From Sphingomonas sp. LM7 (GTDB lineage Bacteria > Pseudomonadota > Alphaproteobacteria > Sphingomonadales > Sphingomonadaceae): 64,000 bases of DNA. The notes under the pieces were generated by a model. It searched no databases and had not been told where the DNA came from. It saw only the letters and a list, made by a program, of their open reading frames with translations. Below are positions 16,859 to 28,054 of the stretch, piece by piece. How positions within the stretch are numbered: position 1 is the first letter of the stretch; each line of letters opens with the position of its first letter. Where the stretch lies: positions 3,944,501 to 4,008,500 of the forward strand of contig NZ_CP019511.1 of NCBI RefSeq assembly GCF_002002925.1, written 5' to 3'. The position numbers and the translations under genes are program-made.

Positions 16859-17449
16859 ATGAAAAAGCTTCACTTGATCTTGGGATTCACGTCTGCGCTC
16901 GCGCTTTCGGCGTGCGGCGGCAACGAGACCACCACGACCACAACCAACACGGTCACTACCGATAACGGCGTCGTCGTGCCGGCGGACGCCAATCTGGCCG
17001 ACAATGCGCTGACCACCGGCGAGCCGCTGTCGCCGGCGCAGAAATTCGTCAATGAAGTCGGCGCGAGCGACTATTTCGAAGTCGAGGCCGGCAAGATCGC
17101 GCAGGACAAGGCCAAGGCCCAGACGCTGAAGGATTTCGGCAAGCTGATGGTCGAGCACCACAATGCTTCGACCGAGAAGCTCAAAACCGCCGCCGGCAAG
17201 GCGAGCCCGGTGATCGCGCCCAACCCGGCGCTCAACACCGAGCAGGAAGCCAATCTCGAAGCGCTGCGCCAAGCTGACGACGCGGCATTCGACGCGCTCT
17301 ACAAGACCCAGCAGGTCGCGGCGCACGAAAAGGCGCTGGCGGCAGTCAAGGCCTATGCCGCGGGCGGCGAAGTCGCCGAGCTCAAGGCATTCGCCAAGGA
17401 AGCCGAGAAAGTGGTCCAGGCGCACCTGACCAAGATCAAGAGCCTGTAA
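16859..17449 (+). CDS. DUF4142 family lipoprotein
   Basis: 196 residues. The signal MKKLHLILGFTSALALSAC has a lipobox (LSAC), followed by a Thr/Asn-rich linker to about residue 55. The remaining all-helical domain matches DUF4142 in pattern: FVNEVGASDYFEVEAGKIA, LKDFGKLMVEHHNASTEKLK and the closing HEKALAAVKAYA. The helices carry conserved His (EHH) typical of this ferritin-like predicted periplasmic family. GAGGAGG lies upstream of the ATG. A terminator follows. Exact role unknown. Confidence 0.85.
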   Translation: MKKLHLILGFTSALALSACGGNETTTTTTNTVTTDNGVVVPADANLADNALTTGEPLSPAQKFVNEVGASDYFEVEAGKIAQDKAKAQTLKDFGKLMVEHHNASTEKLKTAAGKASPVIAPNPALNTEQEANLEALRQADDAAFDALYKTQQVAAHEKALAAVKAYAAGGEVAELKAFAKEAEKVVQAHLTKIKSL

Positions 17450-17471
17450 CCCCCGTTCCAGGCTCTCGAGA

Positions 17472-17507
17472 GAGGCGTCGTCCGATCGGGCGGCGCCTCT
17501 TTTCTTT
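17472..17507 (+). terminator. intrinsic terminator after the DUF4142 gene
   Basis: GAGGCGTCGTCCG pairs with CGGGCGGCGCCTC (17472-17499; 13 bp with three G-U pairs) and is followed by TTTTCTTT. It also lies just downstream of the convergent bactofilin gene. Confidence 0.8.
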
Positions 17508-17512
17508 GGAGT

Positions 17513-17944
17513 TCAAGCCGCCTGTTCCTGCGCGACATCGGGCACCGCACGCGGCCCGGTCGCAGCGGCGTCGTTGCCGACGCGCTTGAGCCGGCCGTCG
17601 ACATGGCCGCCATTCTCGATCGTGATGTCCTCATATTCGACATCGCCGAGGATCCGGGCCGAGCGCTCGACAGTCAGGTGCCGCACGCGCACGCTGCCTT
17701 CGACCGTGCCGGCGATCCGCGCCGTGTCCGCCGTGACGCCGCCGACGATTCGGCTTTCCGGGCCCTGGACGAGGTTGCCGCACTCGACATCGCCTTCGAT
17801 GCTGCCGTCGATATGCAGGTCGGCGGTCGCCCGGACGTTGCCGGTCACTGCCATGTCGGGACCGATCACCGAGAACATGCCGCGTCCCCGGCCATTGCCC
17901 TGGCCCGATGCCGAACGCTCCTCGCGGCCCTTGCTGCTGAACAC
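17513..17944 (-). CDS. bactofilin (polymer-forming cytoskeletal protein)
   Basis: 143 residues from a GTG at 17944, chosen because GGGGGAG precedes it at good spacing and it begins 4 bases after the upstream stop; an internal ATG (MFSVIG) would give 121 residues. The core consists of short beta-helical repeats (VTGNVRATADLHIDGSIEGDV, GGVTADTARIAGTVEGSV, RSARILGDVEYEDITIENG) flanked by disordered tails, as in DUF583 bactofilins. These self-assemble into filaments at membranes and help cell-shape or envelope processes. It is paired here with a membrane protein rather than the usual M23 peptidase. Confidence 0.9.
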   Translation of the reverse strand: MFSSKGREERSASGQGNGRGRGMFSVIGPDMAVTGNVRATADLHIDGSIEGDVECGNLVQGPESRIVGGVTADTARIAGTVEGSVRVRHLTVERSARILGDVEYEDITIENGGHVDGRLKRVGNDAAATGPRAVPDVAQEQAA

Positions 17945-17948
17945 AGGC

Positions 17949-18566
17949 TCACTCCCCCAATACGGGACTCGAAGTCCGTTCCGGATGCGTAGCATGAGTG
18001 GGGGCATCCGGCAGACCCCAGAATGCGACGAACGGCTCGTCGCGGAGATTGTCGTTGGCCGCGGGCCGTGTGGCGTGGCGAATCATCAGTGTCGCGGCGG
18101 CCAGCATCGCCAGCGCGCCGACGGTGCCGATCGCGGGGCTGTGCAGCGCTGCCGCAACGATCCCGGCGACCACGCCGGCAAGCCCGAGTGCGGCGAGCAG
18201 TTGGAGTCTGCGCGTCTGGTGAATTTGGTGCGCCGCGAGCGCGAGCGGGATCAGCAGCGCCAGCGATCCCGGGCCGGGTAGCGACGCGGCAATCAGCGCG
18301 GCGGGAAACGCGGCGGCGGAAGTGGGGGAGGGCGTGACGCTGGTCTGGGCGAGATGGCAGGCGAGCAGCCCGGCGCCGGCGGCGAAGAACAGGCCGGTCA
18401 GCGACTCGCGGCCAAGCGATTCGAGCAGCTGCCACGCGCCGGGGTGCGGCGTGCCGACTGCGCCGAGCAGCAGCGTCGTCGCGACGGCGAGAAGCGCAGG
18501 CGCTAGCCTAGCGGGAATCGGCCGGATGACGGCGCCGTGTCCGGGTGGGTGCAGCATGTTGGACAT
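17949..18566 (-). CDS. integral membrane protein of unknown function
   Basis: 205 residues with about six hydrophobic stretches (LAPALLAVATTLLLGAVG, GLFFAAGAGLLACHLA, LIPLALAAHQIHQ, LLAALGLAGVVAGIVAAAL, IGTVGALAMLAAATLMI) and a polar C-terminal tail of about 40 residues. It is upstream of the bactofilin gene, 4 bases apart on the minus strand, so the two are probably co-transcribed and the tail could face the bactofilin layer (inference). I do not recognise the family. Confidence 0.65.
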   Translation of the reverse strand: MSNMLHPPGHGAVIRPIPARLAPALLAVATTLLLGAVGTPHPGAWQLLESLGRESLTGLFFAAGAGLLACHLAQTSVTPSPTSAAAFPAALIAASLPGPGSLALLIPLALAAHQIHQTRRLQLLAALGLAGVVAGIVAAALHSPAIGTVGALAMLAAATLMIRHATRPAANDNLRDEPFVAFWGLPDAPTHATHPERTSSPVLGE

Positions 18567-18614
18567 GCCTTAGCGCCCGATGCGTTGACGCTCTGTTATC
18601 CCCGGGGCGCCCCA

Positions 18615-18643
18615 TTGACCGCCTATGCCTGCGCAGCTATAGG
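18615..18643 (+). promoter_or_regulatory. predicted promoter of the str operon
   Basis: TTGACC (18615-18620), a spacer of 17 bases, and TATAGG (18638-18643). Transcription would begin near 18650, giving a leader of about 170 bases before rpsL. Confidence 0.6.
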
Positions 18644-18718
18644 CGCCACCGTTCCGCGAGGGCCCCATGGGGCGCAAGACTCGGGGAACAAAGAGCTGAA
18701 CGTTGCTGGAGACGCAAT

Positions 18719-18751
18719 GGCCCGGGGGGTCAAAGACACCCGGGGCCTTTT
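18719..18751 (+). promoter_or_regulatory. terminator-like hairpin in the rpsL leader
   Basis: GGCCCGGGGGGTC (18719-18731) can pair with GACACCCGGGGCC (18735-18747) at 11 of 13 positions, and TTTT follows. It lies between the predicted promoter and rpsL, so it may act as a leader attenuator or an RNA-stabilising structure. A perfect 12-base palindrome, GCCCCATGGGGC, lies upstream at 18662-18673. Confidence 0.5.
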
Positions 18752-18823
18752 CGTATTCTGTAGAGTCTGGGCTCCAGCAAAGTAACCGCCGGATCATCCG
18801 GTAACGCAAAGGTGAAGGGCTTC

Positions 18824-19195
18824 ATGCCAACGATCAACCAGCTGGTCCGCAAGGGCCGCGAACCGCAGAAGGCCAAGTCCAAGGTCCCTGCGATGGAGCA
18901 GAACCCGCAGAAGCGCGGCGTCTGCACCCGTGTCTACACCACGACCCCGAAGAAGCCGAACTCGGCACTCCGCAAGGTTGCGAAGGTCCGCCTGACCAAC
19001 CAGCGCGAAGTCATCAGCTACATTCCGGGCGAGGGCCACAATCTTCAGGAGCACTCGGTGGTCCTGATCCGCGGCGGCCGCGTGCGCGACCTTCCCGGCG
19101 TTCGCTATCACGTCCTTCGCGGCGTGCTCGATACGCAGGGTGTGAAGGATCGCCGCCAGTCGCGTTCCAAGTACGGCGCCAAGCGTCCGAAGTAA
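18824..19195 (+). CDS. rpsL: 30S ribosomal protein S12
   Basis: 123 residues, the standard length. Component of the decoding centre of the small subunit. The conserved blocks [47 protein letters not shown] and the C-terminal KYGAKRPK are intact. Lys in TPKKPNS, the residue classically altered in streptomycin resistance, is wild type. Start: an in-frame ATG four codons upstream (18812) exists, but MPTINQ is the family N-terminus. First gene of str (rpsL-rpsG-fusA-tuf). Confidence 0.98.
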   Translation: MPTINQLVRKGREPQKAKSKVPAMEQNPQKRGVCTRVYTTTPKKPNSALRKVAKVRLTNQREVISYIPGEGHNLQEHSVVLIRGGRVRDLPGVRYHVLRGVLDTQGVKDRRQSRSKYGAKRPK

Positions 19196-19247
19196 GCCGG
19201 TCGCTTTTGCGATCATTTACGGCTGAAGTTTAGAAGGAAGATATCAG

Positions 19248-19718
19248 ATGGCTCGTCGTCGTCGTCCCGAAAAGCGGGAAATCCTGCCTGATCCCGTGTA
19301 CGGGGATGAGGTTCTCACCAAGTTCATGAATTCGGTCATGCTGGACGGCAAGAAGTCCGTGGCCGAGGGCATCGTCTACACGGCGCTCGAAACCGTCGAG
19401 CAGCGCGCCAAGCGCGAGCCGATCGGCGTGTTCCATGAAGCACTCAACAACATCAAGCCGGGCATCGAGGTCCGTTCGCGCCGCGTCGGCGGTGCGACCT
19501 ACCAGGTTCCCGTCGAGGTCCGTCCGGAGCGTGCCCAGGCACTTGCTATCCGCTGGCTGATCACCTCGGCGCGCAATCGCAGCGAGCACACCATGTCGGC
19601 ACGCCTTTCGGGCGAGCTGATGGATGCCGCCAACAACCGCGGCAACGCGGTGAAGAAGCGCGAAGATACCCATCGTATGGCCGAAGCGAACCGCGCCTTC
19701 AGCCACTACCGCTGGTAA
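19248..19718 (+). CDS. rpsG: 30S ribosomal protein S7
   Basis: 156 residues, standard length. Primary 16S rRNA binder that nucleates the 30S head and contributes to the E site. Recognised from [60 protein letters not shown] and [33 protein letters not shown]. Spaced 52 bases from rpsL with an AGAAGGA-type ribosome binding site. A 10-bp hairpin and a palindromic repeat follow before fusA. Confidence 0.98.
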   Translation: MARRRRPEKREILPDPVYGDEVLTKFMNSVMLDGKKSVAEGIVYTALETVEQRAKREPIGVFHEALNNIKPGIEVRSRRVGGATYQVPVEVRPERAQALAIRWLITSARNRSEHTMSARLSGELMDAANNRGNAVKKREDTHRMAEANRAFSHYRW

Positions 19719-19731
19719 ATTTCGTAACTAT

Positions 19732-19762
19732 ATGGGTGGAGCGTTTCGGCGCCTCCACCCAT
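19732..19762 (+). other. hairpin downstream of rpsG
   Basis: A perfect 10-bp stem ATGGGTGGAG/CTCCACCCAT (19732-19741 with 19753-19762) has an 11-base loop. No T-run follows, so it looks more like an mRNA-stabilising or processing structure than a terminator. Confidence 0.5.
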
Positions 19763-19848
19763 CACCGTTCGCCCTGAGCTAGTCGACGGGCTGACCTTCG
19801 CGAGAAGCAAGGGCAGGGCCTCGACAGGCTCGACCCGAACGGGGTGAG
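19762..19848. repeat. palindromic repeat inside the str operon (family D)
   Basis: CCGTTCGCCCTGAGCTAGTC at the left and GACAGGCTCGACCCGAACGG at the right are imperfect inverted arms around TGACCTTCGCGAGAAGCAAGGGC. This type (CGTTCGGGCTGAGC...CAGGGCGAACGG) is familiar as a dispersed sphingomonad intergenic element. Here it sits between rpsG and fusA. Confidence 0.65.
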
Positions 19849-19907
19849 GGTGGAAACCCCTCAAAAGTTTCTAGCCCGTCGGCGCGTCCGGCACAGGAGT
19901 GAACATC

Positions 19908-22004
<2,097 letters not shown>

Positions 22005-22084
22005 TCCAAAATGAGTCGTTAAGGGGCCGCGTTCGCGTGGCGCCCTTACCGGCCGCGAATCAGAATCCAGAAGGTAGGAAAGCA

Positions 22085-23278
22085 ATGGCCAAGGCAAAAT
22101 TCGAGCGGAACAAGCCGCACCTCAACATCGGCACCATCGGTCACGTCGACCATGGCAAGACCTCGCTGACCGCAGCGATTACCAAGGTGCTGGCCGAGAC
22201 CTCGGGCGGCGTCGCAGTCGACTTCGCCAACATCGACAAGGCGCCGGAAGAGCGCGAGCGCGGCATCACCATCTCGACCGCACACGTCGAGTATGAGACC
22301 GCCGCCCGCCACTACGCGCACGTCGATTGCCCGGGCCACGCCGATTATGTGAAGAACATGATCACCGGCGCTGCGCAGATGGACGGTGCGATCCTCGTGG
22401 TCGCCGCGACCGACGGCCCGATGCCGCAGACCAAGGAGCACATCCTGCTCGCGCGTCAGGTCGGCGTGCCGACGATGGTCGTCTTCCTCAACAAGGTCGA
22501 CCTGGTCGACGACGAGGAAATCCTCGAGCTGGTCGAGATGGAAATCCGCGAAGAGCTCAGCAAGCGCGAGTTCGACGGCGACAACATTCCGATCATCCGT
22601 GGTTCGGCGACCGCAGCCCTTTCGGGTTCGGACGACAAGCTCGGCAAGGAAGCGATCCTGGCTCTCATGGCAGCAGTCGACGAGTCGATCCCGCAGCCGG
22701 AGCGTCCGCTCGACAAGCCGTTCATGATGCCGATCGAGGACGTGTTCTCGATCTCGGGCCGCGGCACCGTGGTCACCGGCCGCGTCGAGACCGGCATCGT
22801 CAAGGTTGGCGAGGAAGTCGAGATCGTCGGCATCCAGGAGACCGTGCGCAAGACCACCGTCACCGGTGTCGAGATGTTCCGCAAGCTGCTCGATCAGGGC
22901 CAGGCAGGCGACAACATCGGCGCGCTGATCCGCGGCGTGGGCCGTGAAGAAGTCGAGCGTGGCCAGGTTCTGGCCAAGCCGGGTTCGATCAAGCCGCACA
23001 CCGACTTCCAGTCGTCGGTCTACGTGCTGTCGAAGGACGAGGGTGGCCGTCACACGCCGTTCTTCGCCAACTATCGTCCGCAGTTCTACTTCCGTACCAC
23101 GGACGTGACCGGCACGATCGAGCTGCCGGAAGGCACCGAGATGGTCATGCCGGGCGACGAAGTCGCACTGGGCATCAAGCTCATCGCGCCGATCGCCATG
23201 GACGTTGGTCAGCGCTTCACGATCCGTGAAGGCGGCCGCACCGTCGGTGCAGGCGTCGTCGCGCAGATCGACAAGTAA
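22085..23278 (+). CDS. tuf: elongation factor Tu
   Basis: 397 residues. GTPase delivering aminoacyl-tRNA to the A site. [51 protein letters not shown] and the domain II/III blocks ([19 protein letters not shown]-like [34 protein letters not shown]) are complete. The start ATG 22085 gives [12 protein letters not shown]; the in-frame extension upstream is non-coding. Last gene of str; a strong terminator follows, so the S10 cluster must have its own promoter. Confidence 0.98.
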   Translation: MAKAKFERNKPHLNIGTIGHVDHGKTSLTAAITKVLAETSGGVAVDFANIDKAPEERERGITISTAHVEYETAARHYAHVDCPGHADYVKNMITGAAQMDGAILVVAATDGPMPQTKEHILLARQVGVPTMVVFLNKVDLVDDEEILELVEMEIREELSKREFDGDNIPIIRGSATAALSGSDDKLGKEAILALMAAVDESIPQPERPLDKPFMMPIEDVFSISGRGTVVTGRVETGIVKVGEEVEIVGIQETVRKTTVTGVEMFRKLLDQGQAGDNIGALIRGVGREEVERGQVLAKPGSIKPHTDFQSSVYVLSKDEGGRHTPFFANYRPQFYFRTTDVTGTIELPEGTEMVMPGDEVALGIKLIAPIAMDVGQRFTIREGGRTVGAGVVAQIDK

Positions 23279-23295
23279 GACTTAAGGATAAACAG

Positions 23296-23340
23296 CCGCC
23301 CGGCGCTCTCTCCAAAAAGAGAGCGCCGGGCGGTTGCCTT
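23296..23340 (+). terminator. intrinsic terminator after tuf
   Basis: A perfect 16-bp stem CCGCCCGGCGCTCTCT/AGAGAGCGCCGGGCGG (23296-23311 with 23318-23333) is followed by TTGCCTTTTT. It separates the str operon from the S10 operon. Confidence 0.9.
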
Positions 23341-23390
23341 TTTATGAGGGCCCCTGTAAGGGCCGCCCTCCAGTTTTGGGTTTAACAGCA

Positions 23391-23418
23391 AGAGCCTCGA
23401 GTACGAGGCCCGCTCTTT
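23391..23418 (+). promoter_or_regulatory. rpsJ leader hairpin
   Basis: AGAGC-CTCG (23391-23399) pairs with CGAG-GCC-GCTCT (23404-23416), followed by TTT, 17 bases upstream of the rpsJ start. Its position just before the S10 operon is where ribosomal-protein autoregulatory leaders usually sit; that role is inferred. Confidence 0.4.
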
Positions 23419-23434
23419 CGCATTGGCAGGTACC

Positions 23435-23746
23435 ATGGAAACGCAGAATATCCGTATTCGCCTGAAGGCGTTCGATCACCGAGTGCTCGACCAGGCGACC
23501 GGCGACATCGCCGACACTGCGCGCCGCACCGGCGCCCTGATCCGTGGTCCTATCCCGCTTCCGACGAAGATCGAGAAGTTCACGGTCAACCGTGGTCCCC
23601 ACATCGACAAGAAGTCGCGCGAGCAGTTCGAAGTTCGCACCTACAAGCGCATGCTCGACATCGTGCAGCCGACCCCGCAGACGGTCGACGCACTGATGAA
23701 GCTCGACCTCGCCGCTGGCGTTGACGTGGAGATCAAGCTGGCGTAA
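23435..23746 (+). CDS. rpsJ: 30S ribosomal protein S10
   Basis: 103 residues. Part of the 30S head and also the NusE antitermination factor. [48 protein letters not shown] and [25 protein letters not shown] are conserved. ATG 23435 is chosen over an upstream in-frame TTG because METQNIRI is the family N-terminus. First gene of S10, but 273 bases with repeats and hairpins separate it from rplC. Confidence 0.98.
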   Translation: METQNIRIRLKAFDHRVLDQATGDIADTARRTGALIRGPIPLPTKIEKFTVNRGPHIDKKSREQFEVRTYKRMLDIVQPTPQTVDALMKLDLAAGVDVEIKLA

Positions 23747-23900
23747 TGCGCCGCTTCCAGACGAGATTCGCGAGTCTTCCCTAAGGAGATTCGCTGGTTC
23801 CTCGACCGGATCGATCCCGATCCAACGCAGGGAACACGAGAGCGCCAAGGTGCACTCAACTACGAGATAGGGATACCGCCGGGCTTGCCCGGGTCTGCGT

Positions 23901-23942
23901 CCCCCGTCCTCCCGCTCCGGCGGGGGTCAGCCCAGACGGGGG
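23901..23942. repeat. GC-rich palindrome between rpsJ and rplC
   Basis: CCCCCGTC (23901-23908) pairs with GACGGGGG (23935-23942), and an inner CCCGC/GCGGG stem (23911-23915 with 23920-23924) forms a compound hairpin. The sequence looks related to the family-B units (CCGGGGTC type). No T-run follows. Confidence 0.5.
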
Positions 23943-23962
23943 CTCGCATCGAATTTTGGGTT

Positions 23963-24000
23963 GAGGCACGCACCCGAGGGAATGGTCCCGAGGGTGCCTC
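23963..24000 (+). promoter_or_regulatory. rplC leader hairpin
   Basis: GAGGCAC (23963-23969) pairs with GTGCCTC (23994-24000), with an inner GGGA/TCCC stem. It lies 20 bases before the rplC start. Possible ribosomal-protein leader or mRNA-processing structure. Confidence 0.4.
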
Positions 24001-24019
24001 TGTATAGGAGCAACAGGTC

Positions 24020-24880
24020 ATGCGCACTGGCGTGATCGCGAAGAAATTGGGGATGACCCGCCTGTTCCAGGACGACGGCCGCCACGTGCCGGTCACCGTC
24101 CTGTCACTCGAAGGCTTGCAGGTCGTCTCCATCCGCGAAGAAGGTCGTGACGGTTACACTGCCGTCCAGCTCGGCGCCGGCACGGCGAAGAGCAAGAATG
24201 TCGCCAAGCCGCAGCGCGGCCACTTCGGCAAGGCCGAAGTCGAGCCCAAGGCGGTGGTTCATGAATTCCGCGTTGATACCGACGGCCTGCTCGAAGTGGG
24301 CGCCGAGATTTCGGCTGCGCATTATGTCGCCGGCCAGTTCGTCGATATCCAGGGCAAGACCCAGGGTAAGGGCTTCCAGGGCGGCATGAAGCGTTGGGGC
24401 TTCGGCGGTCTGCGCGCCACCCACGGCGTCTCGGTTTCGCACCGTTCGCTCGGTTCGACCGGTCAGCGCCAGGATCCGGGCAAGGTCTTCAAGAACAAGA
24501 AGATGGCCGGTCACATGGGTGATAAGTATCGCACCCAGCAGAATCTCGAGATCGTCGGCACCGACGTCGAGCGTGGCCTGATCTTCGTCAAGGGCTCGGT
24601 CCCTGGCTCAAAGGGCGGCTGGCTGTTCGTCAAGGACGCCGTCAAGGTCGACCGTCATGCCGATGCGCCGTTCCCGGCCGGGATCCGTGATCCCCAGCAT
24701 GCCGGTGAAGAGCATCATATCGCTGCCGTCGAAGAGGGTGCGGTCCACGAGATCGCTCCGCTGCCGGGCGCCGATGAAGTCGCAGCTGGCGTTGCCGCTG
24801 CCGACGCCCAGGGCGCCGGTCAGAGCGATGCCGAGATCAGCGGTGCCGCCGACGGCGACACCACCGGCCAGGAGGGCTGA
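24020..24880 (+). CDS. rplC: 50S ribosomal protein L3 with C-terminal extension
   Basis: 286 residues, about 70 longer than the E. coli protein. The conserved core ends near residue 215: [62 protein letters not shown] and [19 protein letters not shown]. The Gln in RSLGSTGQ is the site methylated by PrmB. The tail is Ala/Gly/Glu/Asp-rich with scattered His and looks disordered. Rather long L3 proteins are known in sphingomonads, but this acidic tail is unassigned. GTG of rplD begins 2 bases after its stop. Confidence 0.96.
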   Translation: MRTGVIAKKLGMTRLFQDDGRHVPVTVLSLEGLQVVSIREEGRDGYTAVQLGAGTAKSKNVAKPQRGHFGKAEVEPKAVVHEFRVDTDGLLEVGAEISAAHYVAGQFVDIQGKTQGKGFQGGMKRWGFGGLRATHGVSVSHRSLGSTGQRQDPGKVFKNKKMAGHMGDKYRTQQNLEIVGTDVERGLIFVKGSVPGSKGGWLFVKDAVKVDRHADAPFPAGIRDPQHAGEEHHIAAVEEGAVHEIAPLPGADEVAAGVAAADAQGAGQSDAEISGAADGDTTGQEG

Positions 24881-24882
24881 GC

Positions 24883-25512
24883 GTGAAGATCAAAGTTCAA
24901 TCCTTCGACGCCAAGGCGAAGGCTGCGGATATCGAACTCAACGACGAGGTCTTCGGCCTCGATCCGCGCGCCGACATCCTGCATCGCGTCGTCACCTGGC
25001 AGCTCGAGAAGCGTCGCGAGACGGCTCGTGGCACGCGTGAGCGCGCCGATGTTGCCCGTACCGGCAAGAAGTTTGGCCGCCAGAAGGGCGGCGGCACCGC
25101 CCGTCACGGCGATCGCCGCGCGCCGGTGTTCATCGGTGGTGGTAAGGCGCATGGCGCCCGCGTCCGCGACTTCAACCCGTCGCTGAACAAGAAGATTCGC
25201 GCACTCGGCCTGAAGATGGCTCTCAGCAGCCATGCCAAGGCCGGCTCGCTGATCGTCATGGACAGCCTGAGCGTTGCCGACAGCAAGACCAAGACGCTGC
25301 TCGGCAGCCTTGAGACGCTGAACTTCGGCAAGAAGACGCTGGTGATCGATGGCGACGCCGTCGAGAACAGCTTCGCGCTGGCCGCCGGCAACCTGCACAC
25401 GGTCAACGTGCTGCCGGCCCAGGGCGCCAACGTCTACGACATCCTGAAGAGCGACACGCTGGTCCTGACCCGCGCTGCCGTGGAAAAGCTGGAGGCGCGC
25501 TTCAATGGCTAA
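24883..25512 (+). CDS. rplD: 50S ribosomal protein L4
   Basis: 209 residues, GTG start directly after rplC. Binds 23S rRNA and lines the exit tunnel; in E. coli it also autoregulates S10. Conserved: [63 protein letters not shown] in the loop region, then [14 protein letters not shown] and [15 protein letters not shown]. It overlaps rplW by 8 bases, implying coupled translation. Confidence 0.98.
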   Translation: MKIKVQSFDAKAKAADIELNDEVFGLDPRADILHRVVTWQLEKRRETARGTRERADVARTGKKFGRQKGGGTARHGDRRAPVFIGGGKAHGARVRDFNPSLNKKIRALGLKMALSSHAKAGSLIVMDSLSVADSKTKTLLGSLETLNFGKKTLVIDGDAVENSFALAAGNLHTVNVLPAQGANVYDILKSDTLVLTRAAVEKLEARFNG

Positions 25513-25825
25513 GAAGCAGAAGGATGCGATCGACAACCGTCATTATGACGTGATCGTCGCGCCGCACATCACCGAGAAGTCGACGCTCGTCTCTGAGCAC
25601 AACGCGGTTGTGTTCAAGGTCGCCGGCGACGCCACCAAGCCTGAGATCAAGGCCGCCGTCGAGGCGCTCTGGAATGTCAAGGTGACCGGCGTCAACACGA
25701 TCGTCCAGAAGGGCAAGACCAAGCGCTGGAAGGGTGCACCCTACAAGCGCTCCGACATCAAGAAGGCAATCGTGACGCTCGCCGACGGTGAGCAGATCGA
25801 CGTGACCTCGGGGGTCAACTCGTAA
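25505..25825 (+). CDS. rplW: 50S ribosomal protein L23
   Basis: 106 residues. Sits at the tunnel exit and docks trigger factor and SRP. The family pattern [49 protein letters not shown] and [24 protein letters not shown] is complete. The start overlaps the end of rplD, and its stop shares a base with the rplB ATG (TAATG). Confidence 0.98.
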   Translation: MAKKQKDAIDNRHYDVIVAPHITEKSTLVSEHNAVVFKVAGDATKPEIKAAVEALWNVKVTGVNTIVQKGKTKRWKGAPYKRSDIKKAIVTLADGEQIDVTSGVNS

Positions 25826-26676
25826 TGGCACTCAAGAATTACAATCCGACGTCGCCTGGCGTCCGCGGCCTGATCCTGATCGACCGTTCGGCTCTGTACA
25901 AGGGTCGTCCGGTCAAGGCGCTCACCGAGGGCAAGACCAAGACCGGCGGTCGCAACAACAAGGGGCACGTGACCTCGCGCGGCATCGCCGGCGGCCACAA
26001 GCAGCGCTATCGCATCGTCGATTTCAAGCGTCGCCTGTGGGACATCGAGGGCACCGTCGAGCGGATCGAGTACGATCCCAACCGCACCGCCTTCATCGCG
26101 CTGGTCAACTATGGCGACACGCCCGAGGGCAAGTCGAACGTAGCGTACATCATCGCGCCGCAGCGCCTCGCCGTTGGCGACAAGGTGATCGCCGGCAAGA
26201 AGACCGACGTGAAGCCGGGCAATGCCATGGAACTCGCGTCGATGCCGGTCGGCACCATCGTCCACAACGTGGAGATGAAGCCAGGCAAGGGCGGCCAGAT
26301 CGCACGTTCGGCAGGCACCTATGTGCAGGTCGTCGGCCGTGATCGCGGGATGGTGATCGTTCGCCTCAACTCGGGCGAGCAGCGCTACATCCACGGCAAT
26401 TGCATGGCGACGGTGGGCGCGGTCTCGAACCCCGACAACCAGAACCAGAATCTCGGCAAGGCCGGCCGCAACCGTTGGAAGGGCATCCGCCCGCTGACCC
26501 GCGGTGTCGCGAAGAACCCGGTCGACCATCCGCACGGCGGTGGTGAAGGCCGGACCTCGGGCGGCCGTCACCCGGTCACCCCGTGGGGCAAGCCGACCAA
26601 GGGTGCGCGCACCCGCCACAACAAGGCGACGGACAAGATGATCATCCGTTCGCGTCACGCCAAGAAGAAGGGCTAA
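25825..26676 (+). CDS. rplB: 50S ribosomal protein L2
   Basis: 283 residues, slightly longer than the usual 273-278. Essential for peptidyl-transferase centre formation and subunit association. Blocks: [105 protein letters not shown], including the conserved His of [10 protein letters not shown]. It overlaps rplW by one base. Confidence 0.98.
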   Translation: MALKNYNPTSPGVRGLILIDRSALYKGRPVKALTEGKTKTGGRNNKGHVTSRGIAGGHKQRYRIVDFKRRLWDIEGTVERIEYDPNRTAFIALVNYGDTPEGKSNVAYIIAPQRLAVGDKVIAGKKTDVKPGNAMELASMPVGTIVHNVEMKPGKGGQIARSAGTYVQVVGRDRGMVIVRLNSGEQRYIHGNCMATVGAVSNPDNQNQNLGKAGRNRWKGIRPLTRGVAKNPVDHPHGGGEGRTSGGRHPVTPWGKPTKGARTRHNKATDKMIIRSRHAKKKG

Positions 26677-26682
26677 CCGCTC

Positions 26683-26958
26683 ATGGCTCGTTCCGTCTGG
26701 AAGGGTCCGTTCGTGGACCTCCACCTCCTGAAGAAGGCGCAGACCGCGCAGGAGACCAACGCGCGTTCGCCGATCAAGACCTGGTCGCGCCGCTCGACGA
26801 TCCTGCCCGACTTCGTCGGCCTGACCTTCAGCGTCTACAACGGCCGCAAGTTCGTGCCGGTGTCGGTCAACGAGGACATGGTGGGCATGAAGCTCGGCGA
26901 GTTCGCGCCGACCCGCTTCTTCCCCGGCCACGCCGCCGACAAGAAGGGTAAGCGCTAA
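26683..26958 (+). CDS. rpsS: 30S ribosomal protein S19
   Basis: 91 residues, standard length. Head protein that contacts 16S rRNA with S13. [65 protein letters not shown] are all typical. The TAA stop shares a base with the rplV ATG. Confidence 0.98.
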   Translation: MARSVWKGPFVDLHLLKKAQTAQETNARSPIKTWSRRSTILPDFVGLTFSVYNGRKFVPVSVNEDMVGMKLGEFAPTRFFPGHAADKKGKR

Positions 26959-27335
26959 TGTCCAAGCCTCAGGCACCCCGCAAGGTTGGCGACAAGGAAG
27001 CGCTGGCAGTTGCGACGCAGATCCGCGGTTCGGCCCAGAAGCTGAACCTCGTCGCTGGTCTCATCCGCGGCCGCAAGGTCGGTGATGCGCTGAACATCCT
27101 TCAGTTCTCCACCAAGGCGATGGCCGTCGACGCACGCAAGGTTCTCGCGTCCGCGATCGCCAATGCCGAGAACAACCACAACCTCGATGTCGACGCGCTC
27201 GTCGTCGCCGAGGCTTCGGTCGGCAAGTCGATCACGATGAAGCGCTTCGCGACCCGCGGCCGTGGCAAGTCCACCCGCATCCTGAAGCCGTTCAGCCGTC
27301 TTCGCATCGTCGTCCGCGAGCAGGAAGAAGCATAA
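26958..27335 (+). CDS. rplV: 50S ribosomal protein L22
   Basis: 125 residues. Globular domain on the 50S surface with a hairpin into the exit tunnel. Recognised by [42 protein letters not shown] and the loop [27 protein letters not shown], the loop where macrolide-resistance changes arise in other species. One-base overlaps at both ends (rpsS and rpsC). Confidence 0.98.
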   Translation: MSKPQAPRKVGDKEALAVATQIRGSAQKLNLVAGLIRGRKVGDALNILQFSTKAMAVDARKVLASAIANAENNHNLDVDALVVAEASVGKSITMKRFATRGRGKSTRILKPFSRLRIVVREQEEA

Positions 27336-28042
27336 TGGGTCACAAGAGCAACCCCATCGGCCTGCGTCTGCAGATCAACCGTACCTGGGACAGCCGCTGG
27401 TTCGCGGAGGGCGCCGATTACGGCCGCCTGCTTCTCGAAGATCTCAAGATGCGCCAGTACATCATTAAGACGCTGCCCCAGGCCGCGATCTCGAAGGTGG
27501 TGATCGAGCGTCCGGCCAAGCTGTGCCGCATCTCGATCTATGCCGCACGCCCCGGCGTGATCATCGGCAAGAAGGGCACCGATATCGAGAAGCTGCGCAA
27601 GACGCTCGGCGCGATGACCAGCTCGGACGTGTCGCTGAACATCGTCGAGATCCGCAAGCCTGAAGTCGACGCCAAGCTCGTCGCCCAGGGCATCGCCGAT
27701 CAGCTGGAGCGCCGCATCGCGTTCCGCCGCGCCATGAAGCGCGCCGTTCAGTCGGCGATGCGTCTGGGTGCCGACGGCATCCGCGTCGCCTGCGGCGGCC
27801 GTCTCGGCGGTGCCGAGATCGCGCGCAACGAGAGCTATCGCGAGGGCCGGGTGCCGCTGCACACGCTGCGCGCCAACATGGACTATGCCGATGCCACTGC
27901 GCACACCGCCTATGGCGTGTGCGGCGTCAAGGTGTGGATCTTCAAGGGCGAGATCCTCGGCCATGATCCGATGGCGCAGGACCGGCTCAACATGGAAGCC
28001 CAGACGACCGGCGTGCGCCCTGCGCGCGACGATCGCCGCTAA
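27335..28042 (+). CDS. rpsC: 30S ribosomal protein S3
   Basis: 235 residues. Part of the mRNA entry channel. The N-terminal [24 protein letters not shown]-domain [18 protein letters not shown], and the C-terminal [22 protein letters not shown] and [31 protein letters not shown] are complete. Overlaps rplV by one base. A 12-base gap precedes rplP. Confidence 0.98.
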   Translation: MGHKSNPIGLRLQINRTWDSRWFAEGADYGRLLLEDLKMRQYIIKTLPQAAISKVVIERPAKLCRISIYAARPGVIIGKKGTDIEKLRKTLGAMTSSDVSLNIVEIRKPEVDAKLVAQGIADQLERRIAFRRAMKRAVQSAMRLGADGIRVACGGRLGGAEIARNESYREGRVPLHTLRANMDYADATAHTAYGVCGVKVWIFKGEILGHDPMAQDRLNMEAQTTGVRPARDDRR

Positions 28043-28054
28043 GGACATTAGACC

